Source: Candidatus Tectimicrobiota bacterium
Lineage (GTDB): Bacteria > UBA8248 > JACPRG01
Assembly (NCBI GenBank): GCA_016190025.1
Contig: JACPRG010000154.1
Location: 1-36,005 of the forward strand
DNA: 36,005 nt
Direction: 5' to 3'
Below are positions 15,286 to 23,312 of this stretch, piece by piece; positions within the stretch are counted from its first letter, which is position 1; the number at the start of each line of letters is the position of its first letter. Both the position numbers and the translations under genes were made by a program. Below the pieces are notes generated by a model. That model was given only the letters and a program-made list of their open reading frames with translations. It did not search any database and was not told the origin of the DNA.

Positions 15286-15530
15286 CTATTCCTCCTAAAG
15301 TATGACACAGATCATATTCGGCGCAAAATCCGGCGGAGGAACCCCAACGACCGGCTTGCCACTTACGAGGAGCCACCTGAGAAGACTCCCCTACCTTGAG
15401 CGAACTGGATGCGGGGGGATGGAGCGATTCAGGTCGGGGAAACCCGCCGCGAGGAGGCATTCCTGCGCTCCATCGGTGCCAAAGTCGCCCGCGTCCCCAC
15501 AAATCCTTGATTCACTGAATCAGGGCGCCT

Positions 15531-16364
15531 TCAGAGGGGGTACTTGATCGCGAAGAGGACGTTCGAAAAGAAGTCCTTGTCCTCGCTGACCGCCCATTGG
15601 GAGGCGAGACCGAAGCCCATCGGGAATTCTTTGAACGGGTAGAGCCAGAAGCCCGGGCTGATCGAGACGCGGACCCCCTCGTCCTTCACGAACGTGGAAT
15701 CGAGGACGCTCCGGAGGTTCAGCTCCACGCCGGGCGTGAACTTCCCATCCCAAAAGTCCGCGCCGACGGCCAGGTTGGCGATGAATGCCTTTTCCTTGAC
15801 GGAGGAGAGCCCCGCGTCTCTCGCCTCCGCCCTCTGGGCGTTGGTTGTGGTGATCTGCTGCTCGTAGCCCAGCTCCATCTGGACCGTGAGGCGCGGCAGG
15901 CCCTCTCCAATGTCAAAACCTTTTCCCGCCACGATGAACGGGTTCCAGAAGCCGGTCCCCCCAAGCCCCTTATCCCCTTCCCCATAGGGAAATCCAAGCC
16001 CGAGTCCGGGGGAGACGACGAGCTGCAGGGCCTTCGATTCGAAGAGCTTGTACTTGAGATCCAGTTCCTGATCGCCGAACCCCCGCTCGTCCCCATTGGC
16101 ATCTTCGTCGGCGACGATAAAGGGCAGGGTGAACGTCACCTCCAGCTTATTCAAAAAGACGGCGGTGCCGCTGGCGGAGACGGTATAGTCCTGCCCCCCG
16201 CTGCGGTTGGTGATCTCCGTGAAAAGGTTGAACTCCGCGCCGACAGTCGCGTCCCGGGTGAAGAAGGGTTCCACCAGCGCGACTTCGTCCTCCGCCGCCA
16301 GGGCGCGCCCGCCGAGGCAAAGAGCGATCAGGGCCGCCAGCCCGGCTTTCCAGATCCTTTTCAT
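15531..16364 (-). CDS. Small outer-membrane beta-barrel protein, family uncertain
   Basis: A 277-residue exported protein with a clear signal peptide (MKRIWKAGLAALIALCLGG, cleavage near RALAAED). The mature part is made of alternating-hydrophobicity strands with aromatic girdles, including FGDQELDLKYKLFES, VVSPGLGLGFPYGEGDKG and LTVQMELGYEQQ, resembling the putative transporter family placed near MetA of phenol degradation. A barrel in the outer membrane is well supported; the transported compound is not. ATG 16364 has GAGGG about nine bases upstream. The ferric-iron binding protein gene lies 70 bases upstream on the same strand, so it may be the distal gene of the iron operon and could help iron cross the outer membrane, or it could be unrelated. 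Confidence 0.6.
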   Translation of the reverse strand: MKRIWKAGLAALIALCLGGRALAAEDEVALVEPFFTRDATVGAEFNLFTEITNRSGGQDYTVSASGTAVFLNKLEVTFTLPFIVADEDANGDERGFGDQELDLKYKLFESKALQLVVSPGLGLGFPYGEGDKGLGGTGFWNPFIVAGKGFDIGEGLPRLTVQMELGYEQQITTTNAQRAEARDAGLSSVKEKAFIANLAVGADFWDGKFTPGVELNLRSVLDSTFVKDEGVRVSISPGFWLYPFKEFPMGFGLASQWAVSEDKDFFSNVLFAIKYPL

Positions 16365-16434
16365 CCTCGTTTTCCCTCATTTTCGCTCAACGCGGGACTA
16401 TCCCGATCAAGGACACTGGCGGACCAGCCCCCGA

Positions 16435-17499
16435 CTATTTGGGGAGCATATTCGCCATCTGGAGGAGCCGGACGGTCCCCCGAAGGTCGGTGAGCTTGCC
16501 CAGGTCCAGGTCCGGGGTGCGGATCGCGCCGATGTCCTTCAATCCCCGCGCGGGATCGACCCGGACCCCCGGGACAACGGGGTGCTCATTGTTCCCCTCC
16601 ACGAAGTATCGCTGCCCCGCCTCGGACAAGGCGAACGCCACGAATTTCTCGGCGAGCGCGACTTTCTTCGAGCCCCTCAGGACGCCCACGCCAGCCACGT
16701 TGATGAGGGACCCGATGTCTCCCCTCGGGAAGTAGTAATTCCGGACGGGGAACTTCCGGCCTTCTTTCTGGATGAACTGGTACAGGTAATAGTGGTTGAC
16801 GAGGCCCGCGTCGATCTCGCCGTCCGCGACGGCCTTCACGACGGGCGTGTTCGAGGCGTAGTACCTGGGCTGGTTGGCGACGACGCCCCTCAGCCAGGCC
16901 AGCGTCCTCTCATCGCCGACCTGGACCCGCATGGCGGTGACGAAGGTCAGGAAAGAGGCGTTGGTGGGCGGAAGTCCGATCCGCCCTTTCCACTTTGGGT
17001 TGGTCAGGTCGAAGACGGACTTGGGCAGCTCGCTTTCCTTCACGCGCGCCGTCGAGTACGCCAGAACGCGGGCCCGGCCGGAAAGACCGACCCATTCGCC
17101 CTTGGGCGAGCGCAACGTGGCGGGGACTTTGCTCAGCAGCGAACCCGGAAGACGGCGGAACAGCCCCCTCTCGGCGACGGCCCCCAGGGCGCCCGAATCC
17201 TGGGCGAAGAAGAGATCGGCGGGGCTGCGGTCCCCCTCCTCCAGGATCTGGTTGGCCAGGGACGCGGTCTTCGCATAGCGCACCCTCACCGCAATCCCCG
17301 TGGCCTGGGTGAACGCCTGGAAAAGGCCCTGGACCAGCTTCTCCGACCGGCCCGAATAAATCGTCAGGCTCTCGGCGGACTGCGCCGCCTGTCCTCCCGC
17401 CAGGGCCAGCAGGGCGAGGCCCAAAAACCCGATCGCGAGGCGACGGAAGACCCGCCGCGCCACTGACTGCCTCTTGTTCCTGATCTTTCTCCGCGACAT
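16435..17499 (-). CDS. Ferric-iron ABC transporter substrate-binding protein (FbpA/FutA-like)
   Basis: A 354-residue periplasmic Fe(III)-binding protein. Mature sequence begins with the class hallmark LTIYSGRSEKLVQGLFQAFTQ and includes DLFFAQDSGALGAV, LTNPKWKGRIGLPPTN and the iron-coordinating tyrosine pair in VNHYYLYQ. The long N-terminus is rich in arginine and contains ARRVFRR before a hydrophobic stretch, so Tat export is possible, as for cyanobacterial FutA. ATG 17499 is preferred over ATG 17508 because the AAAGGAGG site would touch the latter directly but is nine bases from the former. The gene follows the LolD-like ATPase by 89 bases. The matching FbpB-FbpC pair lies about 6 kb upstream, so the binding protein is separated from its likely partners. 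Confidence 0.85.
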   Translation of the reverse strand: MSRRKIRNKRQSVARRVFRRLAIGFLGLALLALAGGQAAQSAESLTIYSGRSEKLVQGLFQAFTQATGIAVRVRYAKTASLANQILEEGDRSPADLFFAQDSGALGAVAERGLFRRLPGSLLSKVPATLRSPKGEWVGLSGRARVLAYSTARVKESELPKSVFDLTNPKWKGRIGLPPTNASFLTFVTAMRVQVGDERTLAWLRGVVANQPRYYASNTPVVKAVADGEIDAGLVNHYYLYQFIQKEGRKFPVRNYYFPRGDIGSLINVAGVGVLRGSKKVALAEKFVAFALSEAGQRYFVEGNNEHPVVPGVRVDPARGLKDIGAIRTPDLDLGKLTDLRGTVRLLQMANMLPK

Positions 17500-17588
17500 G
17501 TACGACATCCTCCTTTCCCCAGAGGGGTTCAAGTCAGCGCGGCCTCTGGCCATTGTCCGCCCGCCACAGACACAGGGGGAATCCCCGA

Positions 17589-18320
17589 TCATCCCCCCGG
17601 CGGCGCGGCTGCGGCCGAGGCCCTCTCCCCACACACCGGCCCCTCCGGACGCGGATGAGTCCATTCATCCGAGACAACTCGGCCGTGCGCCAGCTGAACG
17701 ATCCGGTCCGCCCGGAAGCCGATCCGCAGGTTGTGGGTGACGATGAGAAGGGTGTGGCCGGCCTCGTGAAGGCCGCGGAAGATCTCCAGGACGCCCTCCT
17801 CGTTCTCCGCATCCAGGTTGCCCGTGGGCTCATCCGCCAGGATGAGGCCCGGGCGGTTGATCAGGGCGCGCGCGATGCAGACCCGCTGCTGTTCCCCCCC
17901 GGAGAGCCGGGAGGGAAGATGGCCCGTCCTTTCTCCGAGACCCACCCGGCGCAAGGCTTCGCCCGCCTCTCCCCGGTCCGCCATGCTGTGAAAATGCTGG
18001 GCCAGCATGACGTTCTCCACGGCGGTGAGGTAGGGAATCAGGTGGAACTGCTGGAAGATCAACCCCACCTTCTCCCGGCGAAACCGCGCCCGCTCCTCCT
18101 CGGAAAGGGAGGGGAGGTCCGCCCCATCGACCCAAAGGGTCCCGGCCGTGGGCCGGTCCAGGCCGGCGATCAGGTTCAGGAGCGTCGTCTTTCCGGACCC
18201 GGAGGCCCCCATGACGGCCACCCACTCCCCGGGACGGATCTCCAGGTCCACCCGATCCAGGGCCCGAACCCTCCCGTCGTAATCCTTGACCAGGTCCCGC
18301 ACCAGGATGAAAGGTTTCAT
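17589..18320 (-). CDS. ABC transporter ATP-binding protein, LolD/MacB type (FTR1-linked iron system)
   Basis: A 243-residue ATPase with Walker A GASGSGKT (38-45), the Q-loop [11 protein letters not shown], signature LSGGEQQ (139-145), Walker B LILADEPT (159-166) and the switch histidine in [14 protein letters not shown] and GNLD with IFQQF are typical of the LolD/MacB/FtsE branch that works with FtsX-like permeases. It starts seven bases after the stop of the adjacent FtsX-like permease and is surely the ATPase for the two permeases upstream. In the Campylobacter p19 and related iron loci the same four genes (FTR1, two FtsX-like permeases, ATPase) help acquire iron in the periplasm; the exact transported species there is not settled. 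The tail after residue 225 is alanine/proline-rich and not conserved. Confidence 0.88.
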   Translation of the reverse strand: MKPFILVRDLVKDYDGRVRALDRVDLEIRPGEWVAVMGASGSGKTTLLNLIAGLDRPTAGTLWVDGADLPSLSEEERARFRREKVGLIFQQFHLIPYLTAVENVMLAQHFHSMADRGEAGEALRRVGLGERTGHLPSRLSGGEQQRVCIARALINRPGLILADEPTGNLDAENEEGVLEIFRGLHEAGHTLLIVTHNLRIGFRADRIVQLAHGRVVSDEWTHPRPEGPVCGERASAAAAPPGG

Positions 18321-18327
18321 TTCGCCG

Positions 18328-19443
18328 TCACTCTCCCCTCAGGACCGCCGCGGGAGCCGCCGCCGCCGTCCTCCTCACCACCGAGAGACTCGAAAGGAGC
18401 GCGACCCCGACCCCCAGCGCGGGCCCCGCGGCCAGGCTCATCCAGCCGGGAAAGACAAAGGAGCGGAACACGCTCAGGCCGATGGCCTCGGCGAAGAGCA
18501 GGCCCAGGACGCAGCCCAGGACCCCCCCGATCAAGCCGATCCCCGCCGCCTCGCAAGCGAGCACCCGGGCCACCGCCCTTCTCTCCGCGCCGAGCGCGCG
18601 CATCAGGGCCACCTCCGCCCGCCGCTCCAACGCCGCCGTGGTGGTCGAGGCGAAGACGCCGACGCCCGCGGAAAACAGAACCAGGAGGCTCACCAGCGTG
18701 AGGAAAACCGTCAGGCGGGAGAGAACGGCCTCCTCCGCCCCGGCCACCTGCGACAAGGTTCTCGGCTCGGCGCCGGGCCAGGCCCGCCGCAAGAAGGCGA
18801 CCGCCTCCCTCCGTCCTTCCTCCGCCCGGCCCCGGAGGAGGACAGAGCTCAACAAACCGGGACGCCCGGTGAGAAGCTGAAGGCTCTCCAGAGGGACGAA
18901 CACCTGGTGCTCTTCGGCGCCGCCCGTACGCAAAATCCCCGCCACAGAGAAAGCCCGGGCGGAGTCCTGGGCCACCGCCGAGAAGCGGTCCCCCACCCGA
19001 AGGCCCAGCTTGGAGGCCGCGTTGGCCCCCACCAGGGCCTCTCCTTTCTCCCGGGGCGCCCTCCCCTCCACGTGCCACCAGGGGCTCAGCTCTTTCACCC
19101 TGCGGAAATGAGTCCCGCCTAAGACGACCGGCTTCCCTTGGACGCTCGCCAGCGCGTACAGAAACGGCGCGTATCCCGTCAGGCGGTCCTTCACCCTCGG
19201 GTCTCGCAGGACCGCGAGGTCCTTTTCCTCCAGGAATGATCCAGCGTCCTTCTTCGGCACCAGGAGAAGGTTGGCCCCGTAATGCCTGAGCTCCGCCGCC
19301 AGCTTCCCCCGGATCCCTTGACGCACATTGACCGCCGCGACGACCAACGAGACCCCCAGCGCAATGGCGCAGATGGAAACCGCGACGCGACTCCCCCGGT
19401 GCCGGAAAGAGCCGGACAGTATCCTCCAGGTCATTTCCCGCAT
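18328..19443 (-). CDS. FtsX-like ABC permease 2 of the FTR1-linked iron system
   Basis: A 371-residue permease. A transmembrane helix near residues 15-38 is followed by a large periplasmic domain of the MacB type (about 40-245) and three C-terminal helices: VFLTLVSLLVLFSAGVGVFAS, LACEAAGIGLIGGVLGCVLGLLFA and AGPALGVGVALLSSLSVV. The conserved RRAEVALMRALGAERRAV cytoplasmic loop between the first and second is the FtsX/LolC/MacB hallmark that contacts the ATPase. The start ATG 19443 lies one base after the stop of permease 1, with GGAG upstream, indicating translational coupling. The pair is similar along its length, for example both periplasmic domains begin with LRxYGANLLLVP, so they probably form a heterodimer. 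Confidence 0.87.
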   Translation of the reverse strand: MREMTWRILSGSFRHRGSRVAVSICAIALGVSLVVAAVNVRQGIRGKLAAELRHYGANLLLVPKKDAGSFLEEKDLAVLRDPRVKDRLTGYAPFLYALASVQGKPVVLGGTHFRRVKELSPWWHVEGRAPREKGEALVGANAASKLGLRVGDRFSAVAQDSARAFSVAGILRTGGAEEHQVFVPLESLQLLTGRPGLLSSVLLRGRAEEGRREAVAFLRRAWPGAEPRTLSQVAGAEEAVLSRLTVFLTLVSLLVLFSAGVGVFASTTTAALERRAEVALMRALGAERRAVARVLACEAAGIGLIGGVLGCVLGLLFAEAIGLSVFRSFVFPGWMSLAAGPALGVGVALLSSLSVVRRTAAAAPAAVLRGE

Positions 19444-19444
19444 G

Positions 19445-20791
19445 TCAGTCTCCGCTCAACGTCCTCGCCGGGTCCATCCGCGCGGCGCCTCTCACGGGGA
19501 ACCAGGAGCCGAGAAGGGCCACGCCCACCGCGAGGGTCAAGGTGAGGGAAAGGACCATCCCTTCCAGAGAAGGGGAGAGGTCGAGGCGCTCGACGGAAAA
19601 GGCCAGAGCCGCCAGCAGCCGGGCCAGCGCCCGACCGCCCAGGTAGCCCAGCAGACCGCCGATGAGGCCGCTCACCCCTCCCTCCAGAAGGAAAAGCAGG
19701 CTGATCTGCCTCCCCTTGGCGCCCAGCGCCTTCATCAACCCGATTTCCCGGCGCCTCTCGAAAACGCCCCGGGCCGTCGTGGCCGCGACCCCGAGGAAGG
19801 CCGCCGCGAAGGCCACCCCGGCCGTCAGGAGGAAAGTCAGCGTCATCTTGCCGAGAAAAGCCCCCTCGGCCTCGCTCACCCGGCGGACGGCCTTTCCCTT
19901 GGAATGGGGAATCGCCTCCTCCAGTTGATAGAGGATGGAACTGAGGTAAGGCGTGCAGTACCAGGTCTCGAACTCTTTTGGAGGAAGCTGGGAAGGGCCG
20001 ATCCGGGCGGCCCGGGCGGCGAGGGCGTTGTCCGGCGTCACCAGGGCGCTCACCCGGACCCCCTCCACCTTTCCCGGAAGGCCGAACAGCTTCTGGGCGA
20101 CGCGCAGAGGGACAAAGAGCTGGTCCTCCTCGGCCCCGCCCGTGCGGACGATCCCCCGAACAGTCAACAGGGCGGACCTCCCTTCATAAGAGACGCGGAC
20201 GCGGCTCCCCATCCCCGCGGAGATCTCCTTCCCCAAGACGCCCCCGACGAGGGCGGCTTCCTCGCCCTCCCCCACCCAGCTCCCCTCGACCCGCCACCAG
20301 GGGTCCAGGGCCTTCACCCCCGTCCGGAACGTCCTCTCCTCCGGCGCCACCTGTCTTTGAGCGCCACCGGCAAAGGTGAACATCCGCTTTCCTCGGGGGA
20401 CAGCGATTTCCTTCTCGAACCAGGTCCCCACGAGAAGGGCGCGCCTTGCGCCGATGTCCACGATCCGGGAAAGGAAGGGGGCGAAGGCCACGACGTTGTG
20501 TCTCCAGAAAATGCTCTTGATCTTCGGGAGGTCCGCCTCTTCCAGGTAGGCCGCCTCTTCCGGCAAGACGTGCCTCAACCCTCCGATCTCAACCTCCAGG
20601 GGCTCGGAAGCCGGAACGAGAAGGATGTTGGCGCCGTATGACCTGAGCTCCCGGGCCATCCCTTCGGTGATCTGAAAGGCAATGGTCAGGAACGCCGAGC
20701 TCAGGGCCGCGGCCGTCGCCACCGACAGAAAAACCCAGACGACCCTGCCCCGCTGGTTCCAGAGGGACTTGGCAATCAGGCGGCCGAGCAC
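19445..20791 (-). CDS. FtsX-like ABC permease 1 of the FTR1-linked iron system
   Basis: A 448-residue permease with one N-terminal helix (VWVFLSVATAAALSSAFLTIAF), a large periplasmic domain of about 270 residues, and three C-terminal helices. The helix loop FERRREIGLMKALGAKGRQI is the ATPase-contact sequence of FtsX-like permeases. It starts with GTG 20791, preceded by GGGAGAGAAG, 20 bases after the FTR1 stop. It is longer than its partner because of a bigger periplasmic domain. Together with the ATPase and FTR1 fusion it forms the four-gene core known from p19/FetMP-type iron loci. Confidence 0.87.
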   Translation of the reverse strand: MLGRLIAKSLWNQRGRVVWVFLSVATAAALSSAFLTIAFQITEGMARELRSYGANILLVPASEPLEVEIGGLRHVLPEEAAYLEEADLPKIKSIFWRHNVVAFAPFLSRIVDIGARRALLVGTWFEKEIAVPRGKRMFTFAGGAQRQVAPEERTFRTGVKALDPWWRVEGSWVGEGEEAALVGGVLGKEISAGMGSRVRVSYEGRSALLTVRGIVRTGGAEEDQLFVPLRVAQKLFGLPGKVEGVRVSALVTPDNALAARAARIGPSQLPPKEFETWYCTPYLSSILYQLEEAIPHSKGKAVRRVSEAEGAFLGKMTLTFLLTAGVAFAAAFLGVAATTARGVFERRREIGLMKALGAKGRQISLLFLLEGGVSGLIGGLLGYLGGRALARLLAALAFSVERLDLSPSLEGMVLSLTLTLAVGVALLGSWFPVRGAARMDPARTLSGD

Positions 20792-20811
20792 CTTCTCTCT
20801 CCCTTATTCTC

Positions 20812-22098
20812 TCACTGGCGCGCGAATCGGGCCCTGCCCTCGGCCAAGTCCCCGCCGCGGACGACGATCTCGTCCTTTTCCACGACCGCCTTCAACGGGA
20901 TGGGGTTGCACCCCCCGGCGATCCCGATGGTCTCGAAAGCGATCGGGGCGCCGCAGTTGTTGCAGACCACCTGTCCGCCTTTCAGCGAGTATCCCTTCAG
21001 GGGGCAGATGAGACAGGCGTCCAGGGCGATGGCCAGTTTCCCTTCTTTATCGCGGACGACGAAGAAACGGACATCCACGCCGTCGACCGCAACGGTGTAC
21101 TTCCGCATCGGGTCCCGCCCGATCTCCTTCAGCGGGATGCGAATCACGTCCCTGAAAGGCAGGCGGGTCGGGGCCGGGTCGTAGCCGCGGCTCGCGGAGA
21201 CCGCGAGGGAAAGCCCGAGAAAAACGCTGATCGCCAGGGCGACCGCCGCCGCGGCCGTCGTCCACCGCCTCCCGCGGCGCACCTCCGACTTCCACTTCCG
21301 CCTCTCCGGCGGGGTGAGAGGGCCGCTCGGCTCCGGCGCCTTCCGCCAGGCTTCCCAGAGCATTGTCAGGGCCGGGAGGGCGATCAGGGCCGCCAGGATG
21401 AAGACGGATGCGCTTTCCTGGGTGAGGAATCCGACGACCCCGAGAAGAGCCGGCGTGGAGGGAAGGAGGCCGGCTTCAAAGAATTCGTGCAGACCGTTGG
21501 CGAAGAGCTTCACGACCAAAAGCGCCAGGACGAGACCCGTCGCGGCGAAAAAGCGCTTGAGGTCGATCCTCACACTGCCTTTCACCAGGAGAACGCCGAA
21601 AAGAGCGGCCAGGAGAAGGCCGAGGCTTCCCCCCACGACGTTGTACATGGCGTTCGCCCCGACGGCGACGGACAGGGCGAACAGGAAAAGGACGGTCTCA
21701 ACCCCTTCGCGGAGGACCATGAAAAAGGTGAAGAGGAACAGGCCGAATCCCGTCCCCCCGGAGGTCACGGCGCTAAGGCGGGTTTCCATCCGCTGCTTCA
21801 ACGTCCGGCCCGTCCTCCACATCCAGACCAGGAGGGACCCGACAAGGCCCGCGGCCACCCACATGACGGCTCCCTCGAGAACCTCGTTTTCCGGGTCCAG
21901 GCCGAACCACTGGATGGCGGCCGCGCCGAGGAGGCTCACGAGGACCGCCGCCCACAGGCCGCGGAACACGCGGGAGCTCAAATGGCCCTTCCCGGTCTTC
22001 CGCAGGTAGGCGAGGACAATCCCCACGACCAGGGCGGCCTCGACCCCTTCCCGCAGGGTCACCACCATCGCCTCGAGCGCTTTGGACAGGACTTCCAT
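20812..22098 (-). CDS. FTR1-family iron permease fused to a DUF2318 Cys-rich domain
   Basis: A 428-residue membrane protein joining two modules. Residues 1-260 are the FTR1 permease with two copies of the iron-binding motif, here REGVE at 16-20 and 130-134 instead of the classical REGLE. After another helix (TTAAAAVALAISVFLGLSLAVS) the C-terminal part matches DUF2318, with CLIC (DACLICPLKGY), CNNC (VVCNNCGAPI) and a further cysteine in GGCNPIPL; this domain probably binds metal outside the membrane. Fusions of this kind and separate-gene versions are both known in bacterial iron loci. ATG 22098 has GGAGGG six bases upstream. It heads a tightly packed operon with the two permeases and the ATPase. 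A terminator upstream separates it from hemP, so it has its own promoter. Confidence 0.9.
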   Translation of the reverse strand: MEVLSKALEAMVVTLREGVEAALVVGIVLAYLRKTGKGHLSSRVFRGLWAAVLVSLLGAAAIQWFGLDPENEVLEGAVMWVAAGLVGSLLVWMWRTGRTLKQRMETRLSAVTSGGTGFGLFLFTFFMVLREGVETVLFLFALSVAVGANAMYNVVGGSLGLLLAALFGVLLVKGSVRIDLKRFFAATGLVLALLVVKLFANGLHEFFEAGLLPSTPALLGVVGFLTQESASVFILAALIALPALTMLWEAWRKAPEPSGPLTPPERRKWKSEVRRGRRWTTAAAAVALAISVFLGLSLAVSASRGYDPAPTRLPFRDVIRIPLKEIGRDPMRKYTVAVDGVDVRFFVVRDKEGKLAIALDACLICPLKGYSLKGGQVVCNNCGAPIAFETIGIAGGCNPIPLKAVVEKDEIVVRGGDLAEGRARFARQ

Positions 22099-22399
22099 CC
22101 TCTTCCCTCCGGCTTCACGGATGATGCGCACCCGCGAGCGATTTTAGAAACCCGGAACCCGTTCGCCGGACCCGGTGAAGGGAGGTCTTCGCCTCTCCGA
22201 GGATTTCAACAGGCGCCCCCCGAGCCTGCCTCCATCGAGGCGCCCCGCGCACAAAAAAGCCAGGGAAATGACCCCCGCGGGGGGATTTCCCTGGCTCGCT
22301 GCCTCGGGCCCGGTCCTCACGGCCTGAGTCGGGCGGGTGGCTGGCTGGGCGACGGCGAATCGTCAGGCGACGCAAGCCGCCCCTCTCGGATGAAACCGC
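22099..22399. other. 301-base intergenic region between hemP and the FTR1 operon
   Basis: It holds the terminator of the dtxR-hemP unit and, nearer the FTR1 start, an AT-richer patch with a TAAAAT -10-like hexamer on the minus strand (22146-22141) without a convincing -35. No gene is seen. Confidence 0.6.
22252..22296 (-). terminator. Intrinsic terminator after hemP
   Basis: AGCCAGGGAAAT and ATTTCCCTGGCT (22258-22269 and 22285-22296) form a perfect 12-base-pair stem, continued by a GC-rich inner stem of C and G runs. On the minus strand it is followed directly by TTTTTT (22258-22253). This is a textbook Rho-independent terminator about 100 bases after the hemP stop. Confidence 0.9.
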
Positions 22400-22618
22400 C
22401 TACTTGGTCAGAAGGAGTCTCCCGTGTTTGGTCACCTGGAGGCGGTACACCTCTCCGCCGTGAAGCAGGCTCACCCTCTTCCTGCCTCGCAGGATCTGTT
22501 GCACATCCAGGACCTCCGCATCCTCTCGGGGGGTCGCTCCCTGGACCGGCGGCCGTCCGGCCCTCTCTGGAGAAACCGGCCGCTCAGACAAAGGAGACGG
22601 GCCTTCACTCGGATTCAC
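22400..22618 (-). CDS. hemP: Hemin uptake protein HemP-like small protein
   Basis: A 72-residue protein whose C-terminal half matches the HemP family: LRGRKRVSLLHGGEVYRLQVTK followed by GRLLLTK at the very end, the usual G-x-x-x-V-x-I-x-H-x-G-x-x-Y-x-L-R pattern. HemP proteins are linked to heme uptake and iron-regulated control in proteobacteria. The first 35 residues are proline-rich and poorly conserved. The GTG start at 22618 overlaps the end of the dtxR-like gene by 14 bases, so the two are translated together; an internal start is possible because the family is often shorter. No TonB heme receptor is in the window. Confidence 0.75.
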   Translation of the reverse strand: MNPSEGPSPLSERPVSPERAGRPPVQGATPREDAEVLDVQQILRGRKRVSLLHGGEVYRLQVTKHGRLLLTK

Positions 22619-23165
22619 TGCGCTTCCCTTTCAGAATTTTCGGGGAAATCACCTCCGCGGGAGAGACCACGAGGTCGCAGTGGAAGGCGCAAATCCGGCA
22701 GGACTTCTCGTTTTCGCACTCCCGGCGGTACGCGCGGAACTGCTCCAGAATCTCTTGGGTCCCTTCCCGCTCGAAGAACCGGATCAGGTCGATCAGCCGA
22801 TCAATCGTGCGGCCCGAAACGTAATGCTCCAGCAGACAGGCGTCCAACAAGGCGTCTTCGCGATCCACACCCAGCACATCTTTCAGAAACGTCTGGAGAA
22901 TGGTGAACCGGCTGGAGATCTCCTGGGCGTGCCGGGTCCCCTCCGGGGTCAAACAGACCTGCTCGTAGTGCCGGTGTTCGACCAGGCCCTCTTTTTGCAG
23001 GTTTTTGACCGCGGCCGAGACGGCCGCCTTGGCCACGCCCACCTCGGCTCCGATGTCCGTCACCCGGGCGTAGCCCTTCTCTTCCTGGATGTTCCAGATG
23101 GCCCGGAGATAGTGCTCCTGGCTGGGACTCAGGGCCTCGGGGGAACGTTTGTGCGTGTTTGCCAT
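22605..23165 (-). CDS. DtxR/IdeR-family iron-dependent regulator with C-terminal cysteine cluster
   Basis: A 186-residue metalloregulator. Residues 12-75 are the winged helix (QEHYLRAIWNIQ, VTDIGAEVGVAKAAVSAAVKNLQKEGLV); the dimerisation and metal part includes C110-L-L-E113-H114. A cysteine in that C-x-x-E-H position is the DtxR/IdeR pattern, whereas manganese sensors of the MntR type have glutamate, so iron sensing is favoured. After the family's usual end comes a segment with C150, C156, C159 and C163, able to bind zinc or an iron-sulfur cluster. ATG 23165 has only a distant GAGGTGA upstream. It is flanked by iron-transport genes on both sides and overlaps hemP. It probably controls these loci and itself. 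Confidence 0.87.
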   Translation of the reverse strand: MANTHKRSPEALSPSQEHYLRAIWNIQEEKGYARVTDIGAEVGVAKAAVSAAVKNLQKEGLVEHRHYEQVCLTPEGTRHAQEISSRFTILQTFLKDVLGVDREDALLDACLLEHYVSGRTIDRLIDLIRFFEREGTQEILEQFRAYRRECENEKSCRICAFHCDLVVSPAEVISPKILKGKRSESE

Positions 23166-23186
23166 AACGAATTTTATTCACCTCAT

Positions 23187-23210
23187 TTGACTTTGTTAAC
23201 TATGATTTAC
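23187..23210. promoter_or_regulatory. AT-rich imperfect dyad upstream of the dtxR-like gene
   Basis: TTGACTTTGTTAA is a near-perfect 5-3-5 inverted repeat (one mismatch) followed by CTATGATTTAC, in the most AT-rich stretch of the window, 22-45 bases upstream of the regulator start. It is a plausible promoter with an autoregulatory operator. It does not match the classical DtxR box closely. Confidence 0.35.
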
Positions 23211-23282
23211 TTTTTTCCCGTTGTCAAGCGGTTTTTGAAGGGGCGACGGAAATTTTCTGAATTCGCCGGGGGGTCACGGCGA

Positions 23283-23302
23283 TAAGGAGGTGATCCTGCC
23301 GC
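23283..23302 (-). other. 16S rRNA 3'-tail-like sequence between fbpC-like and dtxR-like genes
   Basis: On the minus strand the 19 bases GCGGCAGGATCACCTCCTT plus A equal the usual bacterial 16S 3' end (GCGGCTGGATCACCTCCTT) with one change. It lies 11-30 bases after the ATPase stop and in the same orientation as the flanking genes. Its TCACCTC is complementary to the GAGGTGA before the dtxR-like start (23178-23184). Confidence 0.4.
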
Positions 23303-23312
23303 CCGGAAGGAA

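Larger units (their letters stand above)
15013..15530. other. 518-base intergenic region with a cluster of TGTGA/TCACA dyads
   Basis: The longest gene-free stretch of the window lies upstream of the cytochrome gene. It is AT-richer than the surroundings between 15240 and 15320. It holds a perfect CRP-type palindrome, two further GTGA/TCAC dyads within 75 bases, and a 9-base-pair hairpin (15116-15124 with 15136-15144) that would lie in the cytochrome mRNA leader. Small open frames in it have no coding features that I trust. Confidence 0.65.
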
